NCBI GenBank assembly: GCA_034770075.1
Contig: CM068380.1
Coordinates: 82,668,112 to 82,732,111, forward strand
Direction: 5' to 3'
Origin: Aralia elata
Taxonomy: Eukaryota; Streptophyta; Magnoliopsida; Apiales; Araliaceae
DNA length: 64,000 nt
In this document: positions 44,989 through 56,279 of the stretch, one piece after another
How the letters are laid out: each line of letters starts with the position of its first letter
Position numbering within the stretch: position 1 is the stretch's first letter
Made by a program: the position numbers and the translations under genes
The notes under the pieces: model-generated
What the model saw: only the letters and a program-made list of their open reading frames with translations
The model's database searches: none
Told to the model about the DNA's origin: nothing

Positions 44989-45637
44989 AGGACGGTTGTT
45001 TGTTTACTTCTGAATGAGTTTGAATATGTTTGAATTTGACTGAATAAGTCATTCAGACTGTTTGTTTTATAATTTCTAAACTCTGGATGCATCTGAATGT
45101 GTTTGAACGATTCATCCAAAAAATTGTGGCTGAATGGTTAAGAAATAGTGTTGAATGATATTTTTAATTACATTTTCTCATTAACAATTAAAAATTACAT
45201 CTAATATCTATTTTGTTTTACTATATATTGAAAACAAATTTTGTTATGTACAAATTATTTTTGATTTTTTTAACAAATTAGTAACCAATTTAATGAATGT
45301 TGTTATAGTCTTTTATTTTGACTTTATAGACGGATAGTATGTTATTAATATTTTTATTGTTTTATTCTTAAAATTATATTACTAATAGCATACTCCGTCA
45401 AAAATTGTTCAAAATTTTATATTTAACTATTCTTAGATAACATTGTTTATTTATAATTACATAATAATTTTGTTCATAATAGCCCGAAAAGTTAAAATAG
45501 GAAAATATATGTATTCAGATATTTTGAACGAATAATTATCAAATAAATCATTTTATTTCGCATTCAGAACTTCTACTCCATTCAGCTCATCATTCAGATT
45601 TTCTTATTTTTCATTCAGTTTTATCAAATACTCCCTA
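44989..45637. mobile_element. Probable hAT-like non-autonomous element
   Basis: Sub-terminal 'ctgaatgag / cattcag' words are inverted between the two ends. The right end in reverse complement reads agggagtatttgataaaact, the left aggacggttgtttgtttact. The flanks gaaattct and aaaattgt agree at 6 of 8 bases. About 649 bp, no coding frame. Confidence 0.5.
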
Positions 45638-46236
45638 AAAATTGTTTATTGAGTAACAACTAATGAGAGATGGTAGGACCAGTATATATTACATGGACAG
45701 GCCCATGAGCACTTAATAAATTGTAGTGTGTAGAAATAGCCAGACTTAACTCTCTTTTCCTGTACAAAATGAGTCTGTTTAATTTTTAATCAATGTAATT
45801 GTTGGATTGGGATTTGACGAATTTGTCCTCCAACTTACTTTAATTTGGCACAAAAGCCCTCGTAGGTCGCAAGAATAATCGTTCAATTCTGTTGTATGTA
45901 GTATTTTCTGTCTCATATCATAATTAAATTTCTCATGAACAAAACCGAGAAAGAGAAAAGGTCACACGTGCAGGAGAAAATTGTGTCCACCTTATATAAG
46001 TTCTTCAAGTTGGAATGCATTATGTGAGTGTGGTTGTGGATTTAGAAGGCAGAGTCAGTACTGTTAATTAATCATTTGAAACTTCAATAGCACCCAAACA
46101 ATATTAAATGCATGTGCATGCCTATGATGTTTTCATTTGTAAAGCCAAATGGTGCTACTGCAACCATTATGGAGACATTAATGCATATTTTGGAACTTCA
46201 TGTCAGCAATCATATATACATGTGGTATTTGGTGCA

Positions 46237-46294
<58 letters not shown>

Positions 46295-47870
46295 ATGTAT
46301 ACACACACACACATCGTTGTGGTAATGTATGAGAAAGGGCTCCACAAATTTTTCTTCTGAATATTGTCACGTACTTAAAAGATGATATATATTAAGCTAG
46401 CTAGGTTTCACGTTCTGGCTGTGGCTCTAAGCTTTTAATTTATTTGATGATCAGAGGGTGTGCTGAAAAATTGCTTCAAGTGAAGAAATAAGTTTTTATT
46501 TATTTTAAAATGGTGCATAAGTGTTGCAAATTAAATCAACATGCGATGGTGCTGGGTTGTTGACTTGAGTGTCATTAGAGTTCGATCAAAGGCGAAAATT
46601 AATATTCAGTTTGCAGATGCATGCTTCTGTTTGGTCACTAGCACGCGCAACCCATGGATTATTGCAGGATGACCAATTGACATGTTCCTAATAAAAGGTT
46701 TTTTGGCCAGTCCCTTTCTTGATAATTTCCAAATTACTTCATATATAAAAGAGTGGAGGATTTGGACTAATTAAGTATGACCTCTAATTTATTAATTGGG
46801 CCGTTAATCTTAGTCCGTTCGCGTGTCTTTGGTCTTTGCTTTTCTATTCCCTCTCAGCTTACTGGCTAGTTAACCAAAACTAGTTGATTAGTGCATCATA
46901 GCAAGTCCGGATAGTCATCTCATGTGTTAGGGGCTCATGCCCCAACGCATCCCAATTGCCCGAACTGAGTATGGTGCTCGATTCCTGACCTAGCGCCCGA
47001 ACCTGTGAATAGGGTATTAAGAGTTCAACGCAACAAACACGGAGAGATTGGACTTCTCACGTTCAGAACTTTTATTTAAATCCGTGATATTTGGGTTAAT
47101 CATTGATGGGCCTCGCTTGTGATTAATGGAAATCCTAAGTCAATATGTGCTTAAATATTCGACTGTAAATAATAAGTATTGCACACACTTTAAGATTTCT
47201 AAAACTTGCATAGTTGATTATTCACTTTATTATCAAAGACATATTCAAAAACATCTCTCTGTGCATTTGTTATTTCAGGTCTTTCGAAGAATCAAACACC
47301 CGACGGTGAAAATTAGCATCAACATCATGCATGCTAGAATTTGTGTTACCAATTTTGTTAGAACGGCTTAAAAATAGAACAGTAAATTAGCGGGCATGTG
47401 AGATCCCTTGAGTAAGAATTGTGCTTGATCTATCCGAAATACTCCTATGTAGAATTTGAAACTTTTCACACAAATGGTTTAGTACTTTTAAAACTATTCA
47501 CCTTGTTAAATTAATTATTAAAGTTGTACTTAATTACCAATAAGAAATTTTGTATCTAAAATTGCCCTCAAACCCTATGGGAACGGTCTAGGATTCAACT
47601 CACAGTGGAGACACTATTTTATAACACACTCCCTATGTTCCAAATGGTAATATCATTGTTTTCGCATCTTACGAATGTAAGTGATCTGTGATCCTATATT
47701 TAGAATGAATGTATTATTATTTATAGCATCATTGGAGGCTATTGTTATAATTAATACTTCGACCAACAATATTTACCTTGTTTTACCAAAAGAACAATAT
47801 TTGCTTGCTTTAATAATCTAAAATAGCACATGAATTTAAGTTTATAACCTAATGAGATCGTAAGCATATA
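45638..47870. other. Intergenic region with TA microsatellite and an unclassified repeat
   Basis: A (TA)n tract followed by (CA)n spans about 46238-46312. Bases 46890-47060 are GC-richer ('gctcatgccccaacgcatcc', 'cctagcgcccgaacctgtg') and look like a repeat fragment. A partial Stowaway-like end ('cactccctatgttccaaatg') lies at about 47626. No gene. Confidence 0.35.
46238..46312. repeat. (TA)n/(CA)n compound microsatellite
   Basis: About 25 TA units, then TATG units, then CA units. Confidence 0.95.
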
Positions 47871-48021
47871 TAAACTATGGGGAACATTATTTTCATATGT
47901 ATTTTTGATATTTTTACCTGATTTCCTCTCACATAAAGGTGTGACCAATTTATGTTTATGTGAGAGAGGACCATGTGGAAATATTAAAAATACATATGAA
48001 AATATCAATTCCCATAAACTA
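47871..48021. repeat. Short palindromic element, about 150 bp
   Basis: The left arm contains 'attttcatatgtatttttga' and 'cctctcacataaa'. The right arm contains the reverse complements 'taaaaatacatatgaaaat' and 'tttatgtgagagagg'. Arms of about 65 bp surround a loop of about 15-20 bases. This could be a small MITE or the template of a hairpin RNA. Confidence 0.75.
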
Positions 48022-48165
48022 TATTCAATTTGTTTGAAAATTAGAATCCTAAATTTTTTTCACATATTAAAGTTTACCTTTGATAAACACCATTAATTTT
48101 TTTAGTAATGTCATTTTTTTTATCTTTAAAGTTTAATATTAAATTAAATAGTCCAAAATATTATA

Positions 48166-48412
48166 CTTTTTTCGTTCTAAATTATAAAATTATTATTGGC
48201 TTTCTAAAAGTCAATTTAAAATATTTTCAAATTTAAAATTGACACGATTCATTTAAGTTTTCAAAACAATAAATCATACAACCAGTAGTGTCTTTTAAGT
48301 AGTCTATGATATTCATAATTATATTAACATAAATTAAATGAAATTATCTTAATTTTGAGTTTGAAATTAACTTTTTAAAAATTAATATTGATCTTATAAT
48401 TTAGAGGAGATA
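48166..48412. mobile_element. MITE with TTCGTTCTAAATTATAA-type ends
   Basis: Left 'ttcgttctaaattataaaat' and right in reverse complement 'tctcctctaaattataagat' are inverted repeats. About 247 bp, AT-rich, non-coding. The ends resemble Stowaway-type elements. Confidence 0.6.
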
Positions 48413-48531
48413 ATATTATACCAAATATTTTATCTCGTAAAAAAGAAGTTACAACAGTCATGTGTGCGCAATCAAACTTACCAATAAAAAAGGAGAGATA
48501 GGAGACAGATTTGTATTTTAGAGCGATGGAA

Positions 48532-48639
48532 CCGATGGATTTATCAAGTTCCTCTCGGTCTTTTTTGGAAGAAGAAAAAGAAGAAGAAGGAGAAGGGAAA
48601 AAAAAAACTGAGATCGAGGGAACTTGATAAATCGATCGG
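48532..48639. repeat. 108-nt hairpin, MIRNA-precursor-sized
   Basis: The left arm 'ccgatggatttatcaagttc' + 'ctctcggtc' pairs with the right arm 'gatcgagggaacttgataaa' + 'tcgatcgg'. Arms of about 30-38 bp with few mismatches flank a purine-rich loop (gaagaaaaagaagaagaagg). Size and near-perfect pairing resemble a plant miRNA precursor or a very small MITE. I do not recognise a known miRNA in it. Confidence 0.7.
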
Positions 48640-48795
48640 AATGAATTTGGGCTGGATCAGATCAATTAATTAGAGTACATTGGCAGGATGTGGACGGTTC
48701 AATGAAATGACACCCAACATGGACCCAAATGACAAGACGATTTTAATTATCTAATCAAGTAGGAGCTGGAGGAGTATCCAATCTCATAAATGGAG

Positions 48796-48847
<52 letters not shown>

Positions 48848-51663
48848 GGAGCTAGGCGTTACTATTTATGTGATTAATTATTGTGTGAGTTTCCAAAGTA
48901 TAATTATATATGTATATAGAAGGAGCTAGGCGTTAATTATTTATGTTGATGTTATGTGAATTAATTTGGTTCTCATCCTTTGAAGCACGAAGTACCGGTG
49001 AAGAATAATATTTTGTGGCTAGACAAACAATTAATGCCTATAAGAATGGGATTACGATGCAACGATCGATTAGTCCATTTCATGAAAATCGAATTCCCTA
49101 ACTTGTCAATTGGATCGGAAACATTATCATACACCATAAATTAATTAATTAGAACATTTGAGGAGATAAGCACATGCAACATATGGGATGGGAGGGTGCC
49201 CATAAATAACTACGTATTAGTGAGGGACCAAGCTTTTAAGGGCCCAGGGTAAGGTTATCTACAGATTTCTAAGGGAAACAAATTAAACCATTTAAATTAT
49301 ACAATTTTTACTTTGGTTGGGGGGTTGAGGGAGGTTGTAAAATATTACAGATGTATTAAGATAATGATATTTGCACACCTTAATTATTAATTGCACACTT
49401 AAATATAAGTAAGTGATGATTGATTAATTCGTTCTTAATAAATGAGACTCAATTTACTTATTTATCATGTTCTAATTTTACCCTATTACACATAATAACT
49501 ATAAAATAAAAGCAATTTAAACAAATACATAATATATTAGACAATATATAATGTCTATAAAAAAATAAGACAACCTTAATCTCATAATTTTCTTTTTTGG
49601 AAGTATAAGATATTAATGCATGTCTTAGAAATAATTAGCCAAAAAAAAAATCATCCTATTTTTCATTTGACACTCGTTATTCAGTTAAGTTATTTAATAT
49701 CGAATAATTAGTTTATCTAGTATTGTTATTGTAAAATAGGATAACTTTTTTTTTTGGGTTTGATTTTCTTTTAAGACTGAATTTATATTTGTAGGGAAGA
49801 AATTATGCGGTTTTATTTGTCTTTTTTTTAAAAAAAAAATTGTGTAAGTGATATATAGTGTTTAATTCCATTTTATACAATTAATTGTTGTATTTGTTTA
49901 AATTGTATTTTCTTTAACAATTATTAGGTGTAATGGGATAAAGGGTAAAAGTGAAAGTTGATAAATAAATGAGTTAAGATCTCAATTATTAAAGGTAAAT
50001 TAGTCGCTTGCTTAAATTTTGATGTGGATCTAGTAATTTTGGGCGTGCATATTTTACCACCCAAGTATTATACTCTATGGGAAAAAAATAAAAATAACTA
50101 GATAAATATTTGTGTTATATTAATTTTTAGTACTAAATTGTTTTTATATTTGAGCAACTGACGTTATGTCTGGGCGAGAAAATTACTGGCTTTGTGTCTG
50201 GTAGACTGGTAGTAGTAGCTTTACAAAATTCTTTAATTTCAAATCAAATAAATTCAAATTAATTTTGAATTTTAAATTTTCTTAAGCTCACTTCAAAAAT
50301 AGTTAATGAATCTCTAATTTTTTTATATATAGAAAAAAAACTAATTAACACTTGGGCTTGATATTTATTTACGTACACACATAATGCATGCATGTGCGGC
50401 CTCCCATGTAAGTATTTAAGTTTTCTTCTAAATAAAATTATAAGATTATCCTCTAATTTATACTTATCTGTTGGTATATGTATCTGTCAATCAACTCAAT
50501 CTAATGTCCTTCAATTTTTAGGTCTAAGTTTGAATTATAACTCTTATTATATATAGTCGTTGATTGAAAATTTATTTATACTTATAATAATATTTTCATA
50601 AATAAGGACAACTTTGTTTTATTAGTGGGGACAAAATTGTTTAGATGTGTCTTAAATAAACTTGACTAAGTGAGACTCCGAGAGTGTTATATGGCCCGAG
50701 GGAATATTAATCAAATGGTGCAATGTACCATGCCCATATATCTTAACCCTGTTAGAGAGTGACTGACTGACAAATGGGGCCTATAAATTTGGGCCTACCA
50801 TGAAACGGGGCAAAAGAATCAAATGTCACATGAGTACTAATGGACTGGTGGGTATGGTTCGGGTTACATGTGGGGGTATCACACGTGAGTGCAATAAGGC
50901 TGCAATTTGACCAACATCTAGACTTTTTGGGTTCGGACTTTCGAGTACGTGTAAGCCCCGGACTGGATGTAGCGGAATTTAGGATTAGGTTGTTTCAGAA
51001 CTAGGCTTCTCTCTTTTCTACTCATCTGGCCCACACAAAGAAAAACAAGTCCACCGTTTGTTCGTATTTTTCTTTTTCTATGTAAAATTTTCCACCAATT
51101 TTTTTTTTATATTTTAATTTATTGGTCCCAAAACCCCAAAACGAACAGTAAGGAAACACTGTTGGATTCTGACATATCTCTGGGTTACAATTATAAGCCT
51201 CTTGCACGTGCACAGGCTTTTCGGAGTGAGCCCACTAACAAGACATGTCCAGGAGAGGAAAATTTAGGAAGGAAAAAAAAAATTAATTATTTGATAAATT
51301 TCCAGTGAGGGATATAATATATTTAGCACATAAATAGAAAGAGGATTGATGGATTATTATTACCAACTTGTATAGTTTGACGAAAAAAAGATGTGCCAAA
51401 AGAATATTAACAAATGTTAGAGCTAGTGCTAATGTTTAAGTGTGTAGTGATGATGTTTGGGCGCAATGGATTTGAATAAATAAATAATTTTTTAAGTTAA
51501 ATAAATTGTGTTTAAAATAAATTATTTAAGATGAATGAGATTCTCACATGTTTGATTTTTAAAATTGAAAAAATTTAAGATACCTATCAAAGATGACAAT
51601 CAATATTCAACGCGTTAAAAGATTTCAAATAAAGTAGTAAACATTTCTAACATTTTCTATACA
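48640..51663. other. AT-rich intergenic DNA
   Basis: A TA/GA microsatellite lies at about 48799-48846, and 'gaaggagctaggcgtt' occurs twice (48846 and 48920). Possible transposon debris with weakly inverted ends lies near 49335-50065. No gene recognised. Confidence 0.35.
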
Positions 51664-51845
51664 GATAATGTTAGGTTCTAAATTTTTTGTATGAAATGGA
51701 TTAGAGATGATATAGGGGTTGAATATTTTTTGATATTTTATAACATAATCAATCACAAGAGTTGTATCTTAAAAAATATAATGATGATACATTATTTAAA
51801 AACATATTTTAATATAAAAAATTTGAATCCACTATGATCATTGAT
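51664..51845. mobile_element. Unclassified MITE, family A, copy 4
   Basis: Ends 'gataatgttaggttctaaat' and 'aaaaaatttgaatccactat'. The interior 'aacataatcaatcacaagag' is the reverse complement of the 'tgtgattgattatatta' core of other copies. Confidence 0.55.
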
Positions 51846-51858
51846 CACATAAGAATAA

Positions 51859-52028
51859 GGTGGTGTTTCATTGCATCTTAATACATTTTAATGTGATCCT
51901 CTGAATAATTTAGATTTAATTTTGTATCTTAATGATTTAGAGGCATTCAGAGGAAATTTTTTTATTCCAATTAAAATATATTAAGATGTATTAAGAGGTA
52001 GATTGTTAAGATGCAATCAAACACCACC
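51859..52028. mobile_element. Tourist-like (PIF/Harbinger) MITE
   Basis: Ends ggtggtgtttcattgcatct and, in reverse complement, ggtggtgtttgattgcatct, with one mismatch. TAA on both sides (51856-51858 and 52029-52031). 170 bp, mostly palindromic. Confidence 0.9.
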
Positions 52029-52785
52029 TAAGACTGACCTTAATCATAACACCACTAGCTATTTTTGTTTCTTTTTTGGTACAACCACTTCCAAGTGACC
52101 CAAAACTGTTTAATTTTCATTTCTCGTTGTAGCGAGGTAACTTTTGAGAATTATTATATTTACAAGGGAATTTTGATATTTCTACAAAATTTTACTCACA
52201 TATATAGATGTGGATCTCATTTACTATTTATGTAAAAAGAAATTTGTGAAATTATCAAATTTTTTTGTAGAAATATCAATTCTTTAACTTTTTACCTATT
52301 GAATGTCATTTTGGCAATAGCATTATGAACTTATATGGGTATATGCTTAATTATAGATATTATAACTTACACTAGAATATAAACCAGGTCATTGTCTCAT
52401 TTTCTTTTTTTAAAAAAGTTCGGATATTGTTGTGCTCGGTGCAGTATAGAAATGTGTTAGCATAACTTAGATCAAAATTAAAAAAGAAATGAGCAGTGCT
52501 CGTTAAATTGGATTCACTTTCCACGAGTCTCTATCAACGAGTGATTATAAATTATAAATTGTAGTGGATTTAATTCTTATTCTAATACCTTAAATAATAT
52601 ATTTGTCGTAATATAACAATTATTACACTTTTCTTGATCATCATTCAGGACTAGGGTTCTTTCCCAATATATTTTTCCTCAAATTTTTCATTACATATTC
52701 ATTCAATAATATAATTGTTACTTTTGAGAATGACAATTACAGGAAGACAACTATTTGCAATAATAATTTATCACTAAATGTAATA
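52029..52785. other. AT-rich intergenic DNA
   Basis: No recognisable gene or repeat. Confidence 0.35.
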
Positions 52786-53066
52786 CTCTCTCCGTCTCAT
52801 GATAAAAGTTTGGATTAATTTTGTGCGCATATTAAAAAAAATAATAAAATGACAAAATTGTCTATATTTAGATTCTTATTTAGTTGCATAATTTTCTGCA
52901 CATGACTAGTGATGTTCTATAAATATGCATAGAGAATAGAAATATGGCAATTAATACTAAATGTAGACAAATTATTATAAAAAAATAAATTATTTAAAAT
53001 AAATAGACATTTAACTTGAAACAATCTAAAATAGTAATAAGAATTTTTATCCGGATACGGAATGAA
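52786..53066. mobile_element. Stowaway-like MITE
   Basis: Left ctctctccgtctcatgataa preceded by TA. Right in reverse complement ttcattccgtatccggataa followed by TA. About 281 bp, non-coding. Confidence 0.7.
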
Positions 53067-53752
53067 TATATTTTTTGTTAAATATATAGTGATTAAAAGG
53101 TATAATGATGGGAACCTAATTTATTTAATACCAAGTTGAAACTTAATAGAATAGGGAGGTAAAAAAGAATACAACTGCTACTTAACTACTATTAGAAGAA
53201 TTAATGGGCATATGTTGTGGCCAACGGGAAAGACAAACATGAGCAATAAGGACATACAAGTGTCATATCATGGGGTACAAACCCAGATGTACACAGCCAT
53301 TACTTTTTAAACCTTTTTCATATTATTTATTTTTAAAAATAAAAAATAAAAATGTAGTTAGAGACAAGAGAGAGTGACAAAATTTTAACCACAACAAATA
53401 GATATAAAAATTATTTTTACTGTCTTTATACATCTGCAACAATATTTTTGTTATGAAAATATTAAAAAGTACCTTGAATTTATCGATTTCCAACTTTCAT
53501 TCTCATCATCAACATACCCGTTTCTGTTCTGTACTTGTAGGACTTATTTTGCTTCTCAGCAGTACTACTTCAATTACACTTAACCTTAATTTGTTTGTTC
53601 GTCATCACTTCGTTAGCTAATTCACATGCAAATATACACACCACATGTACTTAATCTCACACACGAGTAAATAAAGGGCAACATTGAGTAGCCCAATATT
53701 AATATTGACAAGTCTCTCTCATAAGTATATATGTTTGTTAAGGCTTTGAAAT
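53067..53752. other. AT-rich intergenic DNA
   Basis: Bases 53395-53460 ('tttatacatctgcaacaata') resemble 190-215 near the left edge of the window ('tttatacatctacaacaaca'), suggesting a shared old repeat. No gene. Confidence 0.35.
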
Positions 53753-54029
53753 TAGGGGTGCAACTTGGACATGCAAGTTGGGTGAATTTAGGGCCGGATC
53801 ATTCCAATTATAATCCATACAAAATTTGTTGGATATGAGTTGGACGAACTTGGACAGATTTGAGTTTCTTGAGTTTATAAAAGTATATACCCAAGCATCC
53901 AAATTAAATTTGGACGAGCCATGAGTTGAGCAAGTTCTTAAAAATGTAAAAAAAATCTTACCCAAATATTATAAAATCGTGGGCGAGTTTAAGTTACCCC
54001 TAAGTTGCCCAACCCAAATTGCACCCTTA
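53753..54029. mobile_element. hAT-like MITE
   Basis: Ends taggggtgcaacttgg and, in reverse complement, taagggtgcaatttgg. The flanks tttgaaat and tttgaaac agree at 7 of 8 bases, fitting an 8-bp hAT duplication. 277 bp, non-coding. Confidence 0.85.
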
Positions 54030-54539
54030 TTTGAAACTCGACGCAGATCAAAACAATGATTTCAAATAGTGTACACCTAAAGGTAGCGACTGCGGGATAT
54101 CCTTTGACAAAATTAATAGCCATAATTGTGAACAAAGCGAACAATCTTTTCGTAATAGTTTCTTACCATAGAACAACACTTGCAATTTGAAAAAGAAAAA
54201 AAAAGTGAGAGGAACATTGATAAATATAACGGGGATTCTGATAATTAATTAAGAAAGTGATAGATCAAAACTTGAAGCTCTTCATTCACAGCCACAAATA
54301 AGGTAGCCAAGAGGCATATATATAGGCTAGCTAGCCACATGATATCCTATGTATGTATATAAATAAAATCTCTAACGTACGTTTCTCTTTGCTAGCTAGC
54401 TATTTACAATTGGAATTCGAAGAATACGAGAGAGAGAGAGAGAGAGTAGTGCTTTGTTGATCAATGGTGAACAGTATAGTAGTGATAATCATGACCTATC
54501 AGCACAACAGCAAGTAGCTAGGCATTGTTAAGCAATTAG
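54030..54539. other. 3' flank of the DVL/RTFL gene
   Basis: Probable 3' UTR and downstream DNA of the minus-strand peptide gene. A (GA)n tract lies at about 54429-54447. Confidence 0.4.
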
Positions 54540-54680
54540 CTAGTCATGCCAACAAAGGAGCATAACTACACATCTCCTTATAATGTAGAGCCTTCCTCTC
54601 TGTTGTTTCAAAAACCTTCCTAGTCTTCTGCTGCTTCTTGGTGCACTTTTCTTCGTCGACGCCATCTCCATTTTACTCAT
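54540..54680 (-). CDS. ROTUNDIFOLIA4/DEVIL-family small peptide (46 residues)
   Basis: Single-exon frame. The C-terminal half (RFLKQQRGRLYIIRRCVVML, then LCWHD) is the RTFL/DVL domain, with the conserved basic run, the RRCV core and the Cys-Trp ending. The N-terminal part is short and Ser/Lys/Arg-rich, as in family members. Family knowledge: these plant peptides associate with the plasma membrane and alter organ shape when overexpressed, apparently by limiting polar cell proliferation. The frame is open farther upstream through an HT-repeat coded by a (GT)n microsatellite. That part is probably 5' UTR, so I chose the ATG at 54680. Two further in-frame Mets (residues 4 and 6) are possible starts. 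Confidence 0.93.
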   Translation of the reverse strand: MSKMEMASTKKSAPRSSRRLGRFLKQQRGRLYIIRRCVVMLLCWHD

Positions 54681-54850
54681 GCTTCTAATTCTTGTATGAG
54701 TATGTGTGTGTGTGTGTGTTTGAGAGAGAGAGAAAGAGAGTTGAAGGTAAATTATAAGCAAATAATTAAGGAGATCGATGGAGTAATAATGAAGATAAGT
54801 GTTTGCAGGTGGAGTTGTTGTTGTGTTACAAGTAGGGGCTGAAGCCCTTC

Positions 54851-54857
54851 TTATATA
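54851..54857 (-). promoter_or_regulatory. Candidate TATA box of the DVL/RTFL gene
   Basis: On the minus strand the sequence reads tatataag, about 170 bases before the start codon. The predicted 5' UTR would contain the (GA)n and (GT)n tracts near 54700-54730. Confidence 0.55.
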
Positions 54858-54980
54858 CTACTCCTCCGTAGAATATAAGTTTGAGGCCCCCAAGCTCCGA
54901 TGTGCGTGTCAAGTCCATATATTGCCTCATTCTTCCACACTCCACAGGGCCCAGTCCGCTCACTCCCATTCCAGTTGGAA

Positions 54981-55007
54981 TCTATTCTATTCTATTCTAT
55001 TCTATTC
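54981..55007. repeat. (TATTC)n pentanucleotide microsatellite
   Basis: About five units, located about 125 bp upstream of the candidate TATA box of the DVL/RTFL gene. Confidence 0.9.
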
Positions 55008-55252
55008 TCCTTATTTCCTATTATTACCAATCTCTCTCTGCCACTTCAACATTAATTCACGTGGCATCTTCCATCAACATAGTTGCTCGGCCATATAATG
55101 ATAAAGAAGCTAGGAAACCCATATTATTGGGAATTTTTAGCTTATATATGTTTATTGCCTAGCTAAGTTTTTATTTTAATCGGAACCATATAATTATTTA
55201 CATTTGTTCTTTCATGACCAAGAAGAAGCCAGGATGTTTCCTTCGACTTTGA

Positions 55253-55332
55253 CATTAACATCTATATCTATCTATCTATCTATCTATATATATATATATA
55301 CATTAACATCTATATCTATCTATCTATCTATC

Positions 55333-55381
<49 letters not shown>
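55253..55381. repeat. Duplicated compound microsatellite
   Basis: A 48-bp unit (cattaacatctat, then (TCTA)n, then (TA)n) occurs twice in tandem at 55253-55300 and 55301-55348, followed by (CA)n and (TA)n. Confidence 0.9.
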
Positions 55382-55383
<2 letters not shown>

Positions 55384-55930
55384 GTATATGCCATGGTGCG
55401 AAATCCCAAATATCTCAGACTATCTTTATCATTAATTATGCAGCTCCATAAATAGAGTAAATACATTAATTGTAGTCCTTATAGATACATAAATATAGAC
55501 TATACTCTCTCTAAAATAATTCAAAAGCTCGATCAGGCCTCCCATCATTATAACCTGTTACATTCTTACTAAAATTTGACATATATTTTTATTTTTAAAT
55601 AATAAAATTCTTAAATGTTATAATTTTATTTTAATTAATTAGTTATTAGCATGCCATTATTTCTATCATTTTACATAACTTAGATACTATTTTTTTTTTA
55701 TCTCTTTATAAATGTACCTTTAATTTTTAAACTGAAAAAGCATACAAGTAGTATTAATATTTCAAAAGCTTGTAGGGCCCATGGCAAACCCCTTCCTTGA
55801 TGTTGGTCAAATTTTATCTTCGTTTTGCAATAACTAATTGAGAATGCAGTAGTACTCAATAGTCAAACTTTTACTGGCTGTCATACTTGAATACTACGTA
55901 CCGCTGAACTGGTGCATAAATATGTTTATA
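55382..55930. other. AT-rich intergenic DNA
   Basis: MITE-like debris near 55560-55735 shares wording with 28500-28720 and 32020-32275. No gene. Confidence 0.3.
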
Positions 55931-56117
55931 AGAGTGATGTCAAGGGTATTAAAGTTTTTGTCTCAAAAAATATTTTAAATGATGTATTATCATAATATTA
56001 GTTGAATATATAGATTTTATGTGATTGATTATATTATAAATTATCATTAGAATATTTAATATTATATCATTTAAAACTAATTTTAGACCAAAAATTTAAG
56101 ACTTCTAACATTACTCT
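55931..56117. mobile_element. Unclassified MITE, family A, copy 5
   Basis: Ends 'agagtgatgtcaagggtatt' and, in reverse complement, 'agagtaatgttagaagtctt'. The interior 'tatgtgattgattatattat' and 'aatatttaatattatatcat' match copies 1 and 2. 187 bp. Confidence 0.7.
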
Positions 56118-56279
56118 TAATATAATTTTAAAATTAAAGATACATTTAAAATTTTAAACTTTAAAATAATATAAAAATCATAGCATATTATTAATCTTCA
56201 TTTTTATTAATTACTATCTATCTAACTAATTAAAAAATTATTTTTTAAGAAAATATTCTTTATAAATTGACATTTTAAA

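Noticed and set aside
46108..46360. Frames coding long (YI)n repeats
   Set aside because: They are translations of a TA microsatellite.
55204..55455. Frame rich in SIYLSIYIYIY
   Set aside because: It is a translation of the duplicated TCTA/TA microsatellite.
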